This document shows, one piece after another, positions 1 to 7,529 of a stretch of 64,000 bases of DNA. This stretch comes from Sphingomonadales bacterium (GTDB lineage: Bacteria > Pseudomonadota > Alphaproteobacteria > Sphingomonadales > Sphingomonadaceae). The first letter of the stretch is position 1; each line of letters begins with the position of its first letter. The position numbers were made by a program, and so were the translations under genes. Below the pieces are notes generated by a model that saw only the letters and a list, made by a program, of their open reading frames with translations, made no database searches and had not been told where the DNA came from. Location: assembly GCA_016714795.1 (NCBI GenBank), contig JADKCA010000002.1:310001-374000 (forward strand). The letters run 5' to 3'.

Positions 1-1674
1 GCCCTTGATCGAAATCGCTTCCCGCTGTTCGGGAACGGCGGCCTTGGCCCCGCCCGAAGAGCCGGGCATCAGCGCCTCCATCACCTGCTCGTCGGTGACG
101 GCGCGGCGGGCGATGGCCTGCATCAGGCTCGCTTCATCGGCCTGCTTCAGCCGCTTCATCGCTTCAACCAGAGCATTTTTGCCCAGCTTGGCGGGAATGC
201 GCCGGGTGATGTCTTCGTAAATCTTGCGGCCCAGCGCGATCAGCTCGTCCCGTTCCTTGTGGCGGACAAAGCGGCGGATGGCGGCGCGGGCCTTGCCCGT
301 TGTTGCGAAATTGAGCCAGACCGGTTGCGGCTCCTGCGCGCGGGACTGGAGGATGGCGACCTGATCGCCATTTTCGATCTGTGTGCGGAGTGGCACGACG
401 CGGCCATTCACCTTCGCTCCCACCGCCTGATCCCCCAGCCTGGTGTGCACGGCATAGGCGAAGTCGATGGGCGTTGCGCCCTTGGGCAGCTGGATGAGTT
501 CGCCCTTGGGGGTGAAGGCAAAGATGCGATCCTGATACATCGCCATGCGGGTGTGCTCCAGCACCTCCTCCGCCGTATCGGCATGTTCCAGAATCTCGAC
601 CAGATCCTTCATCAGGCCCTGCCCGTCGGGCACCTGCACCGACTGCTTGTACATCCAGTGCGCGGCATAGCCATGTTCGGCCTGCGCGTGCATGTCCTGA
701 CTGCGCAGCTGGATTTCGATGCGGCGGTTTTCGCTGTGGATCACCGATGTGTGGAGCGAGCGGTAGCCGTTGCGCTTGGGCGTGGAGATATAGTCCTTGA
801 ACCGCCCCGGTACCATCGGCCAGCGGCGATGTATGATGCCCAGCCCGCGATAGCAATCCTCCACCGTGGGCACGACCGCACGGAACGCCATGATGTCGGA
901 CAATTGCTCAAAGCTGATGTGGCGTTCCTGCATCTTGCGCCAGATCGAGTAGGGATGTTTTTCGCGGCCGGACACTTCAGCGTCTATCCCGGCGCGGGTC
1001 AGCAGCAGTTTGACGCCGGAGCTGATGCGGGCAATCCTGTCTCCGCCGCCTTCGTTGAGTTGCTCGATCCGCTTGGTGATCGATTCCCACGCTTCCGGCT
1101 CCAGCTCGCGGAAGGCGAGCGTCTGCATCTCCTTCATGAACTCATACATGCCGATCCGCTCTGCCAGCGGGGCATAGATGTCCATCGTCTCCTTGGCGAT
1201 GCGGCGGCGCTTCTCTTCATTCTTGATGTAATGAAGCTTGCGCATATTGTGCAGCCGGTCTGCCAGCTTGACGAGCAGGACGCGCAAATCATCAGATGTG
1301 GCGAGCAGGAACTTGCGCAGGTTTTCCGCCGCGCGCTCGCTCTCGGTCATCGCCTCGATCTTGGAGAGCTTGGTGACGCCATCGACCATGCGCGCGACAT
1401 TGGCACCAAAGCGCGCCTCTATGTCCTCCAGCGTGGTCAGCGTATCTTCTATGGTATCGTGCAGGATCGCGGTGACAATGGTCTCATCATCCAGATGAAG
1501 ATCGGTCAGGATGCCCGCCACTTCAATCGGATGACTGTAATAGGGATCGCCGCTGGCGCGCGTCTGCGTGCCATGTTTCTGAACGGAATAGACATAGGCG
1601 CGGTTGAGCATGTCCTCATCCGCATCCGGATCATAACCTTTGACTTTTTCGACGAGTTGGAACTGGCGCAGCAT
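1..1674 (-). CDS. rsh: RelA/SpoT family bifunctional (p)ppGpp synthetase/hydrolase (C-terminus cut by window edge)
   Basis: Cytosolic stringent-response enzyme that makes and degrades (p)ppGpp. The reverse strand is open from an ATG at 1674 to the window edge (558 codons visible). In order it shows the HD hydrolase domain (HPIEV near residue 48, HDTIEDT near 72-78), the synthetase domain with NGYRSLHT around residues 300-305, and a TGS domain (ELIQLPKGATPIDFAYAVH, about residues 385-400). The ACT part lies outside the window. The start begins MLRQFQLVEKV, the usual alphaproteobacterial N-terminus. It is divergent from nuoA across 134 bases. Alphaproteobacteria usually have one such long RSH, so this is probably the only one, but that cannot be seen here. 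Confidence 0.95.
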   Translation of the reverse strand, partial: MLRQFQLVEKVKGYDPDADEDMLNRAYVYSVQKHGTQTRASGDPYYSHPIEVAGILTDLHLDDETIVTAILHDTIEDTLTTLEDIEARFGANVARMVDGVTKLSKIEAMTESERAAENLRKFLLATSDDLRVLLVKLADRLHNMRKLHYIKNEEKRRRIAKETMDIYAPLAERIGMYEFMKEMQTLAFRELEPEAWESITKRIEQLNEGGGDRIARISSGVKLLLTRAGIDAEVSGREKHPYSIWRKMQERHISFEQLSDIMAFRAVVPTVEDCYRGLGIIHRRWPMVPGRFKDYISTPKRNGYRSLHTSVIHSENRRIEIQLRSQDMHAQAEHGYAAHWMYKQSVQVPDGQGLMKDLVEILEHADTAEEVLEHTRMAMYQDRIFAFTPKGELIQLPKGATPIDFAYAVHTRLGDQAVGAKVNGRVVPLRTQIENGDQVAILQSRAQEPQPVWLNFATTGKARAAIRRFVRHKERDELIALGRKIYEDITRRIPAKLGKNALVEAMKRLKQADEASLMQAIARRAVTDEQVMEALMPGSSGGAKAAVPEQREAISIKG

Positions 1675-1808
1675 AAGCTCCGGTTTGGGTGGAGTGAGAG
1701 TGATTTGCAAGCGGAGAAAAGGCCATTCCAAGGGTTGCCGTTGGGTTAAAGCGGGCCTAAAGCGCGGCACGAATCCCGCCTTTCGTGCGGGCAAGGGAGC
1801 TTGATCGC

Positions 1809-2198
1809 ATGAGTTCGATCGATTTCGGAGTGGCAGCGGGCTATCTGCCGATCCTGCTGTTCATGGGGATCGCGCTGATCCTGTCCAGCGCGTTTGTTTT
1901 CCTGCCGATGCTGGTGTCTCGTCTCACCGGCACGCATAACCCGACGCCCGAAAAGCTGACCGAATATGAATGCGGCTTTCCCGCATTTGAAGGCAGCCGC
2001 GCCCAGTTCGACGTGCGCTTTTATCTTGTCGCCATTCTTTTCATCATCTTCGATCTGGAAGCGGCCTTCCTCTTTCCATGGGCGGTCAGCCTGGATGATA
2101 CCGGCTGGACCGGCTGGATCGGCATGATGGTGTTCCTGGGAGAGCTTGTGCTCGGCCTTGTCTATGCCTGGAAGAAGGGGGCTCTGGAATGGGAGTAG
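1809..2198 (+). CDS. nuoA: NADH-quinone oxidoreductase subunit A
   Basis: Membrane subunit of proton-pumping complex I. The 129-residue protein has three hydrophobic segments and the conserved loop YECGFPAFEGSRAQFDVRFY followed by FDLEAAFLFPW, diagnostic of NuoA. An upstream in-frame start at 1785 exists, but ATG 1809 gives the usual N-terminus. This is the first gene of the nuo operon. The leader holds a 7-bp stem-loop (arms 1767-1773 and 1782-1788) of unknown role. The 3' end overlaps nuoB by 10 bases, which suggests translational coupling. Confidence 0.96.
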   Translation: MSSIDFGVAAGYLPILLFMGIALILSSAFVFLPMLVSRLTGTHNPTPEKLTEYECGFPAFEGSRAQFDVRFYLVAILFIIFDLEAAFLFPWAVSLDDTGWTGWIGMMVFLGELVLGLVYAWKKGALEWE

Positions 2199-2728
2199 AA
2201 CTCATCACAGCACCGCCGCCGGGCACGCCCGCCGATGCGAGCTTTTTCAACGGCCTGAATGACGAGCTGTCGAACAAGGGCTTCCTTGTGACGAGCACCG
2301 AAGAGCTGTTTCAATGGGCACGCACCGGCTCGCTCTGGTGGATGACCTTCGGACTCGCCTGCTGCGCTGTGGAAATGATCCATGTGAACATGCCGCGTTA
2401 TGACATGGAGCGGTTCGGCGCCGCCCCGCGCGCCTCTCCGCGCCAGTCAGACGTGATGATCGTGGCGGGCACGCTCTGCAACAAGATGGCCCCGGCGCTG
2501 CGCAAGGTCTATGACCAGATGAGCGAGCCGAAATACGTCATCTCGATGGGCAGCTGCGCCAATGGCGGCGGCTATTATCATTACAGCTATTCGGTGGTGC
2601 GCGGCTGTGACCGGATCGTCCCGGTCGACATTTACGTCCCCGGTTGCCCGCCGACTGCCGAGGCTCTGCTTTATGGCATCATGCAATTGCAGCGGAAAAT
2701 CCGCCGCGTCGGCACGGTGGAGCGTTGA
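2189..2728 (+). CDS. nuoB: NADH-quinone oxidoreductase subunit B
   Basis: Peripheral-arm subunit carrying the terminal [4Fe-4S] cluster N2, which passes electrons to quinone. The 179 residues include the tandem cysteines FGLACCAVEM, the third ligand in ISMGSCANGGGYYHY, and the fourth in VPGCPPTAEALLYGI. The ATG lies inside the end of nuoA (10-base overlap), and nuoC follows after 3 bases. Length and all four ligands are normal for the family. Confidence 0.97.
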   Translation: MGVELITAPPPGTPADASFFNGLNDELSNKGFLVTSTEELFQWARTGSLWWMTFGLACCAVEMIHVNMPRYDMERFGAAPRASPRQSDVMIVAGTLCNKMAPALRKVYDQMSEPKYVISMGSCANGGGYYHYSYSVVRGCDRIVPVDIYVPGCPPTAEALLYGIMQLQRKIRRVGTVER

Positions 2729-2731
2729 TCG

Positions 2732-3349
2732 ATGGCGCATTCCGCTCCCAAAGTCGCTGACAATGCCGCCCCCGCCGAAGCAATCCGCAAGGCGCTGGGC
2801 GCAGACCTGATTGAACTGATCGATGCGCATGGCGAACTCGCCGTGCATGTGGCAGGCAAGGATCTGCTCGGCTGCATGGTCGCGCTGCGAGACAGCTGCG
2901 AATATCAGCAGCTGATGGAAATCGCCGGTGTGGACTGGCCGGATCGTGATCCGCGCTTCGAAGTCGTCTACTGCCTGCTTTCGGTGACGAAGAACCACCG
3001 CATCCGCGTGCATGTGGCGACCAATGAGGATCAGCCGGTCCCCAGCGTCACGGGCATCTGGCCGGTTGCTGGCTGGCTCGAACGCGAAGTGTTCGACATG
3101 TATGGCGTGCTGTTTGAAGGCAATGCCGATCTGCGCCGCATCCTGACCGATTATGGCTTTCAGGGGCATCCGCAGCGCAAGGATTTCCCGCTCTCCGGCC
3201 ATGTCGAGCTGCGTTATTCCGAAGAGCATAAGCGTGTCATGTATCAGCCGGTCACGCTGACGCAGGATTTCCGCAATTTCGACTTCATGAGCCCGTGGGA
3301 AGGCGCGGACTATGTCCTGCCTGAAGCGGACAAGGGAGAGGCGAAATGA
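2732..3349 (+). CDS. nuoC: NADH-quinone oxidoreductase subunit C
   Basis: Peripheral-arm subunit homologous to the mitochondrial 30-kDa protein. The 205-residue protein has the signature EREVFDMYGVLFEGNADLRR and GFQGHPQRKDFPLSGHVELRY near the middle and end. It is separate from nuoD, as in alphaproteobacteria and mitochondria, not fused as in enterobacteria. The stop overlaps the nuoD start as ATGA at 3346, typical of coupled translation. Confidence 0.96.
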   Translation: MAHSAPKVADNAAPAEAIRKALGADLIELIDAHGELAVHVAGKDLLGCMVALRDSCEYQQLMEIAGVDWPDRDPRFEVVYCLLSVTKNHRIRVHVATNEDQPVPSVTGIWPVAGWLEREVFDMYGVLFEGNADLRRILTDYGFQGHPQRKDFPLSGHVELRYSEEHKRVMYQPVTLTQDFRNFDFMSPWEGADYVLPEADKGEAK

Positions 3350-4557
3350 GCATGACTCCTGAACTGTCGCCCACCACGGGCGACGAAACGATCCAGAACT
3401 ACACGATCAACTTCGGCCCGCAGCACCCGGCCGCGCACGGCGTGCTGCGTCTGGTGATGGAACTGGACGGTGAAATCGTGGAGCGGCTCGATCCGCATGT
3501 CGGCCTGCTGCATCGCGGCACCGAAAAGCTGATCGAATATAAGACCTATGCGCAGGCTCTGCCCTATTTCGACCGGCTGGATTATTGCTCGCCGCTCGGC
3601 ATGGAATATAGCTATGTGCTGGCGTGCGAGAAGCTGCTCAACCTCGAAGTGCCGTTGCGTGGCCAATATCTGCGCGTGCTGTTCGCGGAACTGACGCGCA
3701 TCTGCAACCACATGCTCAATCTGGGTTCGCATGTGATGGATGTGGGCGCGATGACGCCGAACCTGTGGATGTTCGAACTGCGTGAGGATTGCCTCAACTT
3801 CTTCGAACGGGCTTCTGGCGCGCGGATGCACAGTGCATGGTTCCGCGTCGGCGGTGTCCATCAGGATGTGCCGCTCAAGCTCTTGACCGACATTGGCGAC
3901 TGGGTGGATGGCCGCCTGCCCGAACTGTTTGCAGACGCGATCAGCCTGGTGGCGGATAACCGCATCTTTAAGCAACGCAATGTCGACATCGCCGTGGTGA
4001 GCAAGGAAGATGCGCTGAAATGGGGCTTTTCCGGCCCGATGATCCGCGCGGCGGGCATCCCGTGGGACATCCGCAAGAGCCAGCCTTATGACGTGTATGA
4101 CCGCGTCGAGTTCGACATTCCGGTGGGCACCAAGGGCGATTGCTATGACCGCTTCATGGTCCGCGTGGCGGAAGTCTATCAGTCTGCGCGCATCATCAAG
4201 CAGTGCCTGCGTGACATGCCCGAAGGCCCGGTGGCGAGCGAAGACCGCAAGGTCGTGCCGCCCAAGCGCGCCGAGATGAAGACGGACATGGAATCGCTGA
4301 TCCATCACTTCAAGCTCTACACCGAAGGCTTCCACGTCCCCGCAGGCAGCGTCTATGTGGCGACCGAAAGCCCCAAGGGCGAATTCGGGGTGTATCTGGT
4401 GAGCGACGGCACCAACAAACCCTATCGCTGCAAGATCCGCCCCACGGCCTTCTCGCACTTGCAGGCGATGGACATGATGTCGCGCGGCCATATGCTCGCG
4501 GATACTACCGCCATTCTGGGCGCGATGGACATTGTGTTCGGGGAGTGTGACCGGTGA
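3346..4557 (+). CDS. nuoD: NADH-quinone oxidoreductase subunit D
   Basis: The 49-kDa-type subunit that forms the quinone-binding pocket with NuoB. The 403 residues contain the conserved N-terminal stretch NFGPQHPAAHGVLRLVMELD, LLHRGTEKLIE, and the C-terminal DIVFGECDR. It starts with ATG overlapping the nuoC stop. Its TGA (4555-4557) overlaps a GTG that opens the next reading frame. Length and motifs are complete. Confidence 0.97.
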   Translation: MSMTPELSPTTGDETIQNYTINFGPQHPAAHGVLRLVMELDGEIVERLDPHVGLLHRGTEKLIEYKTYAQALPYFDRLDYCSPLGMEYSYVLACEKLLNLEVPLRGQYLRVLFAELTRICNHMLNLGSHVMDVGAMTPNLWMFELREDCLNFFERASGARMHSAWFRVGGVHQDVPLKLLTDIGDWVDGRLPELFADAISLVADNRIFKQRNVDIAVVSKEDALKWGFSGPMIRAAGIPWDIRKSQPYDVYDRVEFDIPVGTKGDCYDRFMVRVAEVYQSARIIKQCLRDMPEGPVASEDRKVVPPKRAEMKTDMESLIHHFKLYTEGFHVPAGSVYVATESPKGEFGVYLVSDGTNKPYRCKIRPTAFSHLQAMDMMSRGHMLADTTAILGAMDIVFGECDR

Positions 4558-4891
4558 GCCAGTTGTTGACGGCTGAAGCAATGATCGCGGCATACAATGC
4601 GCAGAACGCGGATGCGTATGTCGAGTTCATGACCGAGGATGCCTGCGAAGCGAACTATCGTGGCGCGGTAGTGCGGGAAGGCAAGGAAGGGACGCGCGCG
4701 GGCCTGAAGGCCATGTTCGCGGAGTTTCCGGAGAACCGCGTCACATCGTCGAGACCAGTGGGGTGCATGTGGTTCTCAAGGAGCGAGTTTCTCGAGGCAC
4801 TCCTGATGGGTCGGCAATTCCCGCACCGTTCGATGTGATTGCAATCTATTCCTTTGAAGGCGACAAGGTTAGCGCGTGGAGTTGCGGGTGA
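4554..4891 (+). pseudogene. Frameshifted NTF2/SnoaL-like small protein between nuoD and nuoE
   Basis: The GTG at 4554 overlaps the nuoD stop and opens a frame reading MSQLLTAEAMIAAYNAQNAD, then YVEFMTEDACEANYRG, resembling the first half of a nuclear-transport-factor-2/SnoaL-fold protein. After PENR (about 4740) the frame becomes unlike the family and ends at 4838. Reading from 4742 in the neighbouring frame restores a plausible second half (HIVETSGVHVVLKERVSRG ... PFDVIAIYSFEGDKVS) ending at 4891. A single missing base near 4741 explains this. The extreme C-terminus also looks altered. It is either a decaying cargo gene or a sequencing error. NTF2-like folds include isomerases and polyketide cyclases, and no function can be assigned. 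Confidence 0.7.
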
Positions 4892-4907
4892 GAGGTCAAC
4901 GACTTCC

Positions 4908-4982
4908 GTCACCTGAACTTGTTATTGTTGTGCACTATCGAGTTTGCAGGCAGACTGGATGCTGAAACAAGTTCAGCATGAC
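4908..4982. repeat. Palindromic intergenic repeat upstream of nuoE
   Basis: The left arm 4908-4923 (GTCACCTGAACTTGTT) and right arm 4966-4982 (AACAAGTTCAGCATGAC) are inverted copies with one or two differences, about 42 bases apart. The right arm overlaps a perfect local hairpin (ATGCTGAA/TTCAGCAT, 4959-4979, 5-base loop). It resembles the short palindromic elements scattered between sphingomonad genes, though this is recalled, not searched. It ends 11 bases before the nuoE start. Confidence 0.6.
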
Positions 4983-4993
4983 GGGGAGCGATA

Positions 4994-5662
4994 ATGGCTG
5001 ACGCACCCAATATCCCGTCCGAAGCCGAAGTCCGCGCCAAGTGGGGCGACTTCAAATGGACGAAAGAGAACGCCAAGACGGCGGCCATGTATGTCGGGCG
5101 CTACCCCGAGGGGCGTCAGCGCTCGGCGGTGATGGCGCTGCTCGATCTCGCACAGCGTCAGGTGGGCGCGGAGACGAAAACACAGGGCTGGCTGCCGGTC
5201 CCCGTGATCGAATATGTCGCGGCCTATCTCGATATGCCCACCATGCGCGCCTATGAAGTCGCGACCTTCTACACCATGTACAATCTGGCGCCTGTGGGGC
5301 GCTATCATGTGCAGGTGTGCGGCACGACGCCGTGCATGTTGCGCGGGTCTGACGATGTGCTCTCCGCCTGCAAGAATCGCGGCCTCGTCAAGGGTGCGAC
5401 CACGCCCGACGGGCTGTTCACGCTGACCGAAGTGGAATGCCTTGGGGCCTGCACCAACGCGCCGATGGTCCAGATCAACGATGATAATTTCGAAGACCTG
5501 ACCTATGACAGCATGGATGCACTGCTGGAGGCGCTGGCGACGGACAAGCCGGTGAAGATCGGCCCGCAGATTGATCGCCAGACGAGCTGCCCCGAAGGCG
5601 GACCGACGACGCTGAAGGAAATGGTTTCGGCCAACCATGACTACCGGAAGGGCGCGAAATGA
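4994..5662 (+). CDS. nuoE: NADH-quinone oxidoreductase subunit E
   Basis: The 24-kDa-type subunit of the NADH-oxidising module, carrying [2Fe-2S] cluster N1a. The 222 residues show the four cysteine ligands in VCGTTPCMLRG and VECLGACTNAPMVQ. A 40-50 residue tail follows (PVKIGPQIDRQTSCPEGGPT), as is common in alphaproteobacteria. An SD-like GGGGAG lies just before the ATG, between it and the upstream repeat. The TGA overlaps the ATG of the next small frame (ATGA at 5659). Confidence 0.96.
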   Translation: MADAPNIPSEAEVRAKWGDFKWTKENAKTAAMYVGRYPEGRQRSAVMALLDLAQRQVGAETKTQGWLPVPVIEYVAAYLDMPTMRAYEVATFYTMYNLAPVGRYHVQVCGTTPCMLRGSDDVLSACKNRGLVKGATTPDGLFTLTEVECLGACTNAPMVQINDDNFEDLTYDSMDALLEALATDKPVKIGPQIDRQTSCPEGGPTTLKEMVSANHDYRKGAK

Positions 5663-5832
5663 ACAGCCATTCGCTGATCGATCATGGCCGGTGCGTCGTT
5701 GCTGTTTTTCTGGTGCCTTCTGATCCTGGGGGCAAAACGGCTGTTGGCGCGACCTTCCTGCCGCTGGGCGTGGTTTTCGTGGCGCTTGGCGCGGCGAAGC
5801 GAAAGTCAAAGGATGACGGCAATGCTCGCTGA
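5659..5832 (+). CDS. Small putative membrane protein between nuoE and nuoF
   Basis: A 57-codon frame starts at the ATG overlapping the nuoE stop (ATGA) and ends 11 bases into nuoF. Its product reads MNSHSLIDHGRCVVAVFLVP, a short polar stretch, then a hydrophobic segment TFLPLGVVFVALGAAKRK with a basic end, i.e. one likely and one weaker membrane segment. Tight coupling on both sides and the positive-inside tail suggest a real gene rather than spacer. No family was recognised. It could be a non-conserved leader that keeps ribosomes moving into nuoF. Confidence 0.5.
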   Translation: MNSHSLIDHGRCVVAVFLVPSDPGGKTAVGATFLPLGVVFVALGAAKRKSKDDGNAR

Positions 5833-7117
5833 CAAGGACCGCATCTTCACCAACCTTTACGGCTTCCAGCCATGGAACCTTGCGGACGCGAAGAAGCGCG
5901 GCGCGTGGGACGGCACCAAGAAGCTGCTCGAGCTCGGCGCGGATGAAATCATCGAGCGGATCAAGGCATCGGGCCTGCGCGGGCGCGGCGGCGCGGGCTT
6001 CCCGACGGGAATGAAGTGGAGCTTCATGCCGAAGAATCCTACGCCCGAACGCCCCAATTTCCTTGTCATCAATGCGGACGAATCCGAACCCGGTTCCTGC
6101 AAGGATCGCGAGATCATCCGCCATGATCCGCATCTGCTGATCGAAGGCGCGCTGGTTGCGGGCTTTGCGATGCGCGCGCGGGCGGCCTACATCTATATTC
6201 GCGGCGAATTCATCTACGAAGCCAAGGTGCTCGAAGCGGCGGTGGCGGAAGCCTATGCAGCGGGACTGGTTGGCAAGAATGCCTGCAAGTCCGGCTATGA
6301 TTTCGATGTGTTCGTCCATCGCGGCGCTGGCGCTTACATCTGCGGCGAAGAGACCGCGATGATCGAAAGCCTGGAAGGCAAGAAGGGCCAGCCGCGCCTC
6401 AAGCCGCCATTCCCGGCGGGCGCGGGGCTTTATGGCTGCCCGACCACGGTGAACAATGTGGAGAGCATTTCGGTCTCCCCAACGATCCTGCGGCGCGGGC
6501 CGGAATGGTTCAAAAGCTTTGGCCGCGAAGGCAATGCGGGCACCAAGTTGTTCCAGATTTCGGGCCATGTGAACACGCCGTGCACTGTCGAAGAATCGAT
6601 GAGCATCCCCTTCAAGGAGCTGATCGAAAAGCACGCTGGCGGCATTCGCGGCGGGTGGGACAATCTGCTCGCGGTCATCCCCGGCGGCTCCTCTGTCCCG
6701 CTGGTTCCTGCCGCGCAGATCATGGACGCGCCGATGGATTTTGATGGGCTCAAGGCGCTTGGCTCAGGCCTCGGCACGGCGGCGGTGATCGTGATGGACA
6801 AAAGCACCGACATCGTCCGCGCCATCTCGCGGCTGTCATACTTCTACAAGCATGAGTCCTGCGGGCAATGCACCCCCTGCCGCGAAGGCACCGGTTGGAT
6901 GTGGCGCGTGATGGAACGCCTGCGCACGGGCGAAGCCGATGTGAGCGAAATCGATACGCTGCTCGAAGTCACCAAGCAGGTCGAAGGCCACACCATCTGC
7001 GCGCTCGGCGACGCGGCGGCGTGGCCGATCCAGGGGCTGATGCGGCATTTCCGCCCTGAGGTGGAACGCCGGATTGCGGAGCGCAATGGCGGCGAGATGC
7101 TGGAGGCTGCGGAGTAA
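5822..7117 (+). CDS. nuoF: NADH-quinone oxidoreductase subunit F
   Basis: The 51-kDa-type subunit, which holds FMN, the NADH site and [4Fe-4S] cluster N3. Visible motifs are the glycine-rich GLRGRGGAGFPTGMKWSF (about residues 55-75), GAGAYICGEETA, and the cluster ligands ESCGQCTPCREG with a later cysteine in HTICALGD. The open frame extends upstream to 5684, but that part matches no NuoF. ATG 5822 (MLADKDRIFTNLYGF) has AAGGA 8-9 bases upstream and gives 431 residues, the family norm. ATG 5813 is a less well-spaced alternative. Confidence 0.95.
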   Translation: MLADKDRIFTNLYGFQPWNLADAKKRGAWDGTKKLLELGADEIIERIKASGLRGRGGAGFPTGMKWSFMPKNPTPERPNFLVINADESEPGSCKDREIIRHDPHLLIEGALVAGFAMRARAAYIYIRGEFIYEAKVLEAAVAEAYAAGLVGKNACKSGYDFDVFVHRGAGAYICGEETAMIESLEGKKGQPRLKPPFPAGAGLYGCPTTVNNVESISVSPTILRRGPEWFKSFGREGNAGTKLFQISGHVNTPCTVEESMSIPFKELIEKHAGGIRGGWDNLLAVIPGGSSVPLVPAAQIMDAPMDFDGLKALGSGLGTAAVIVMDKSTDIVRAISRLSYFYKHESCGQCTPCREGTGWMWRVMERLRTGEADVSEIDTLLEVTKQVEGHTICALGDAAAWPIQGLMRHFRPEVERRIAERNGGEMLEAAE

Positions 7118-7118
7118 G

Positions 7119-7529
7119 ATGGGCTTGGTCTATCAGAAGATCCGCATTTACAATGCTGCGCGGCCTGAACTTGAGGAAGTTGAGGCGAAGGCATTGGTTG
7201 ACTCAGGTGCCATCGACTTGTGCATCCCGAAACATGTCGTGAATCAGTTGAATCTGCAAACACTGGAACAACGCGAAGTGACGACCGCCGACGGCAATAA
7301 ACAAATTGTTGATTATGTCGGCCCGATCATGGTCGAGGTCTTTGGCCGGAAAGCTTTCACCGGTGCGATGGTCATGGGGGATACGGTTTTATTGGGCGCG
7401 ATCCCGATGGAGTCGATGGATGTCCTGATTGACCCACGGCGTCAGATATTGATCCCCAATCCTGAAAATCCGAACATCCCCGGCGCTATGGCTATGGGTG
7501 TTCGTCATCCGCGAAAGGCGGCGGACTAA
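7119..7529 (+). CDS. Retropepsin-like (clan AA) aspartic protease domain protein inside the nuo operon
   Basis: A 136-residue protein begins with the ATG one base after the nuoF stop. It matches the single-domain retropepsin-like fold: KALVDSGAIDLCIP holds the Asp-Ser-Gly active-site triad near residue 28, and VLLGAIPMESMDVLID is the hydrophobic-hydrophobic-Gly element. The C-terminus NPENPNIPGAMAMGVRHP resembles stand-alone aspartyl proteases of other bacteria. No signal peptide is visible, so it is probably cytosolic. It is not a complex I subunit. Its codons are visibly more AT-rich than the flanking nuo genes, suggesting acquisition. Its stop TAA shares one base with the nuoG ATG. The substrate is unknown. 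Confidence 0.85.
   Translation: MGLVYQKIRIYNAARPELEEVEAKALVDSGAIDLCIPKHVVNQLNLQTLEQREVTTADGNKQIVDYVGPIMVEVFGRKAFTGAMVMGDTVLLGAIPMESMDVLIDPRRQILIPNPENPNIPGAMAMGVRHPRKAAD

Noticed and set aside
259..1749. 496-codon forward open frame over relA
   Set aside because: Antisense to a clear RelA/SpoT coding sequence; composition is that of a complementary frame and no domain is visible.
3310..4593. 427-codon reverse frame over nuoD
   Set aside because: Fully antisense to nuoD with all its motifs; no start context or family match.
4973..6634. 553-codon reverse-strand open frame over nuoE-nuoF
   Set aside because: It lies antisense to two certain genes, has no recognisable domain and is His/Arg-rich, as expected for the shadow frame of high-GC coding sequence.
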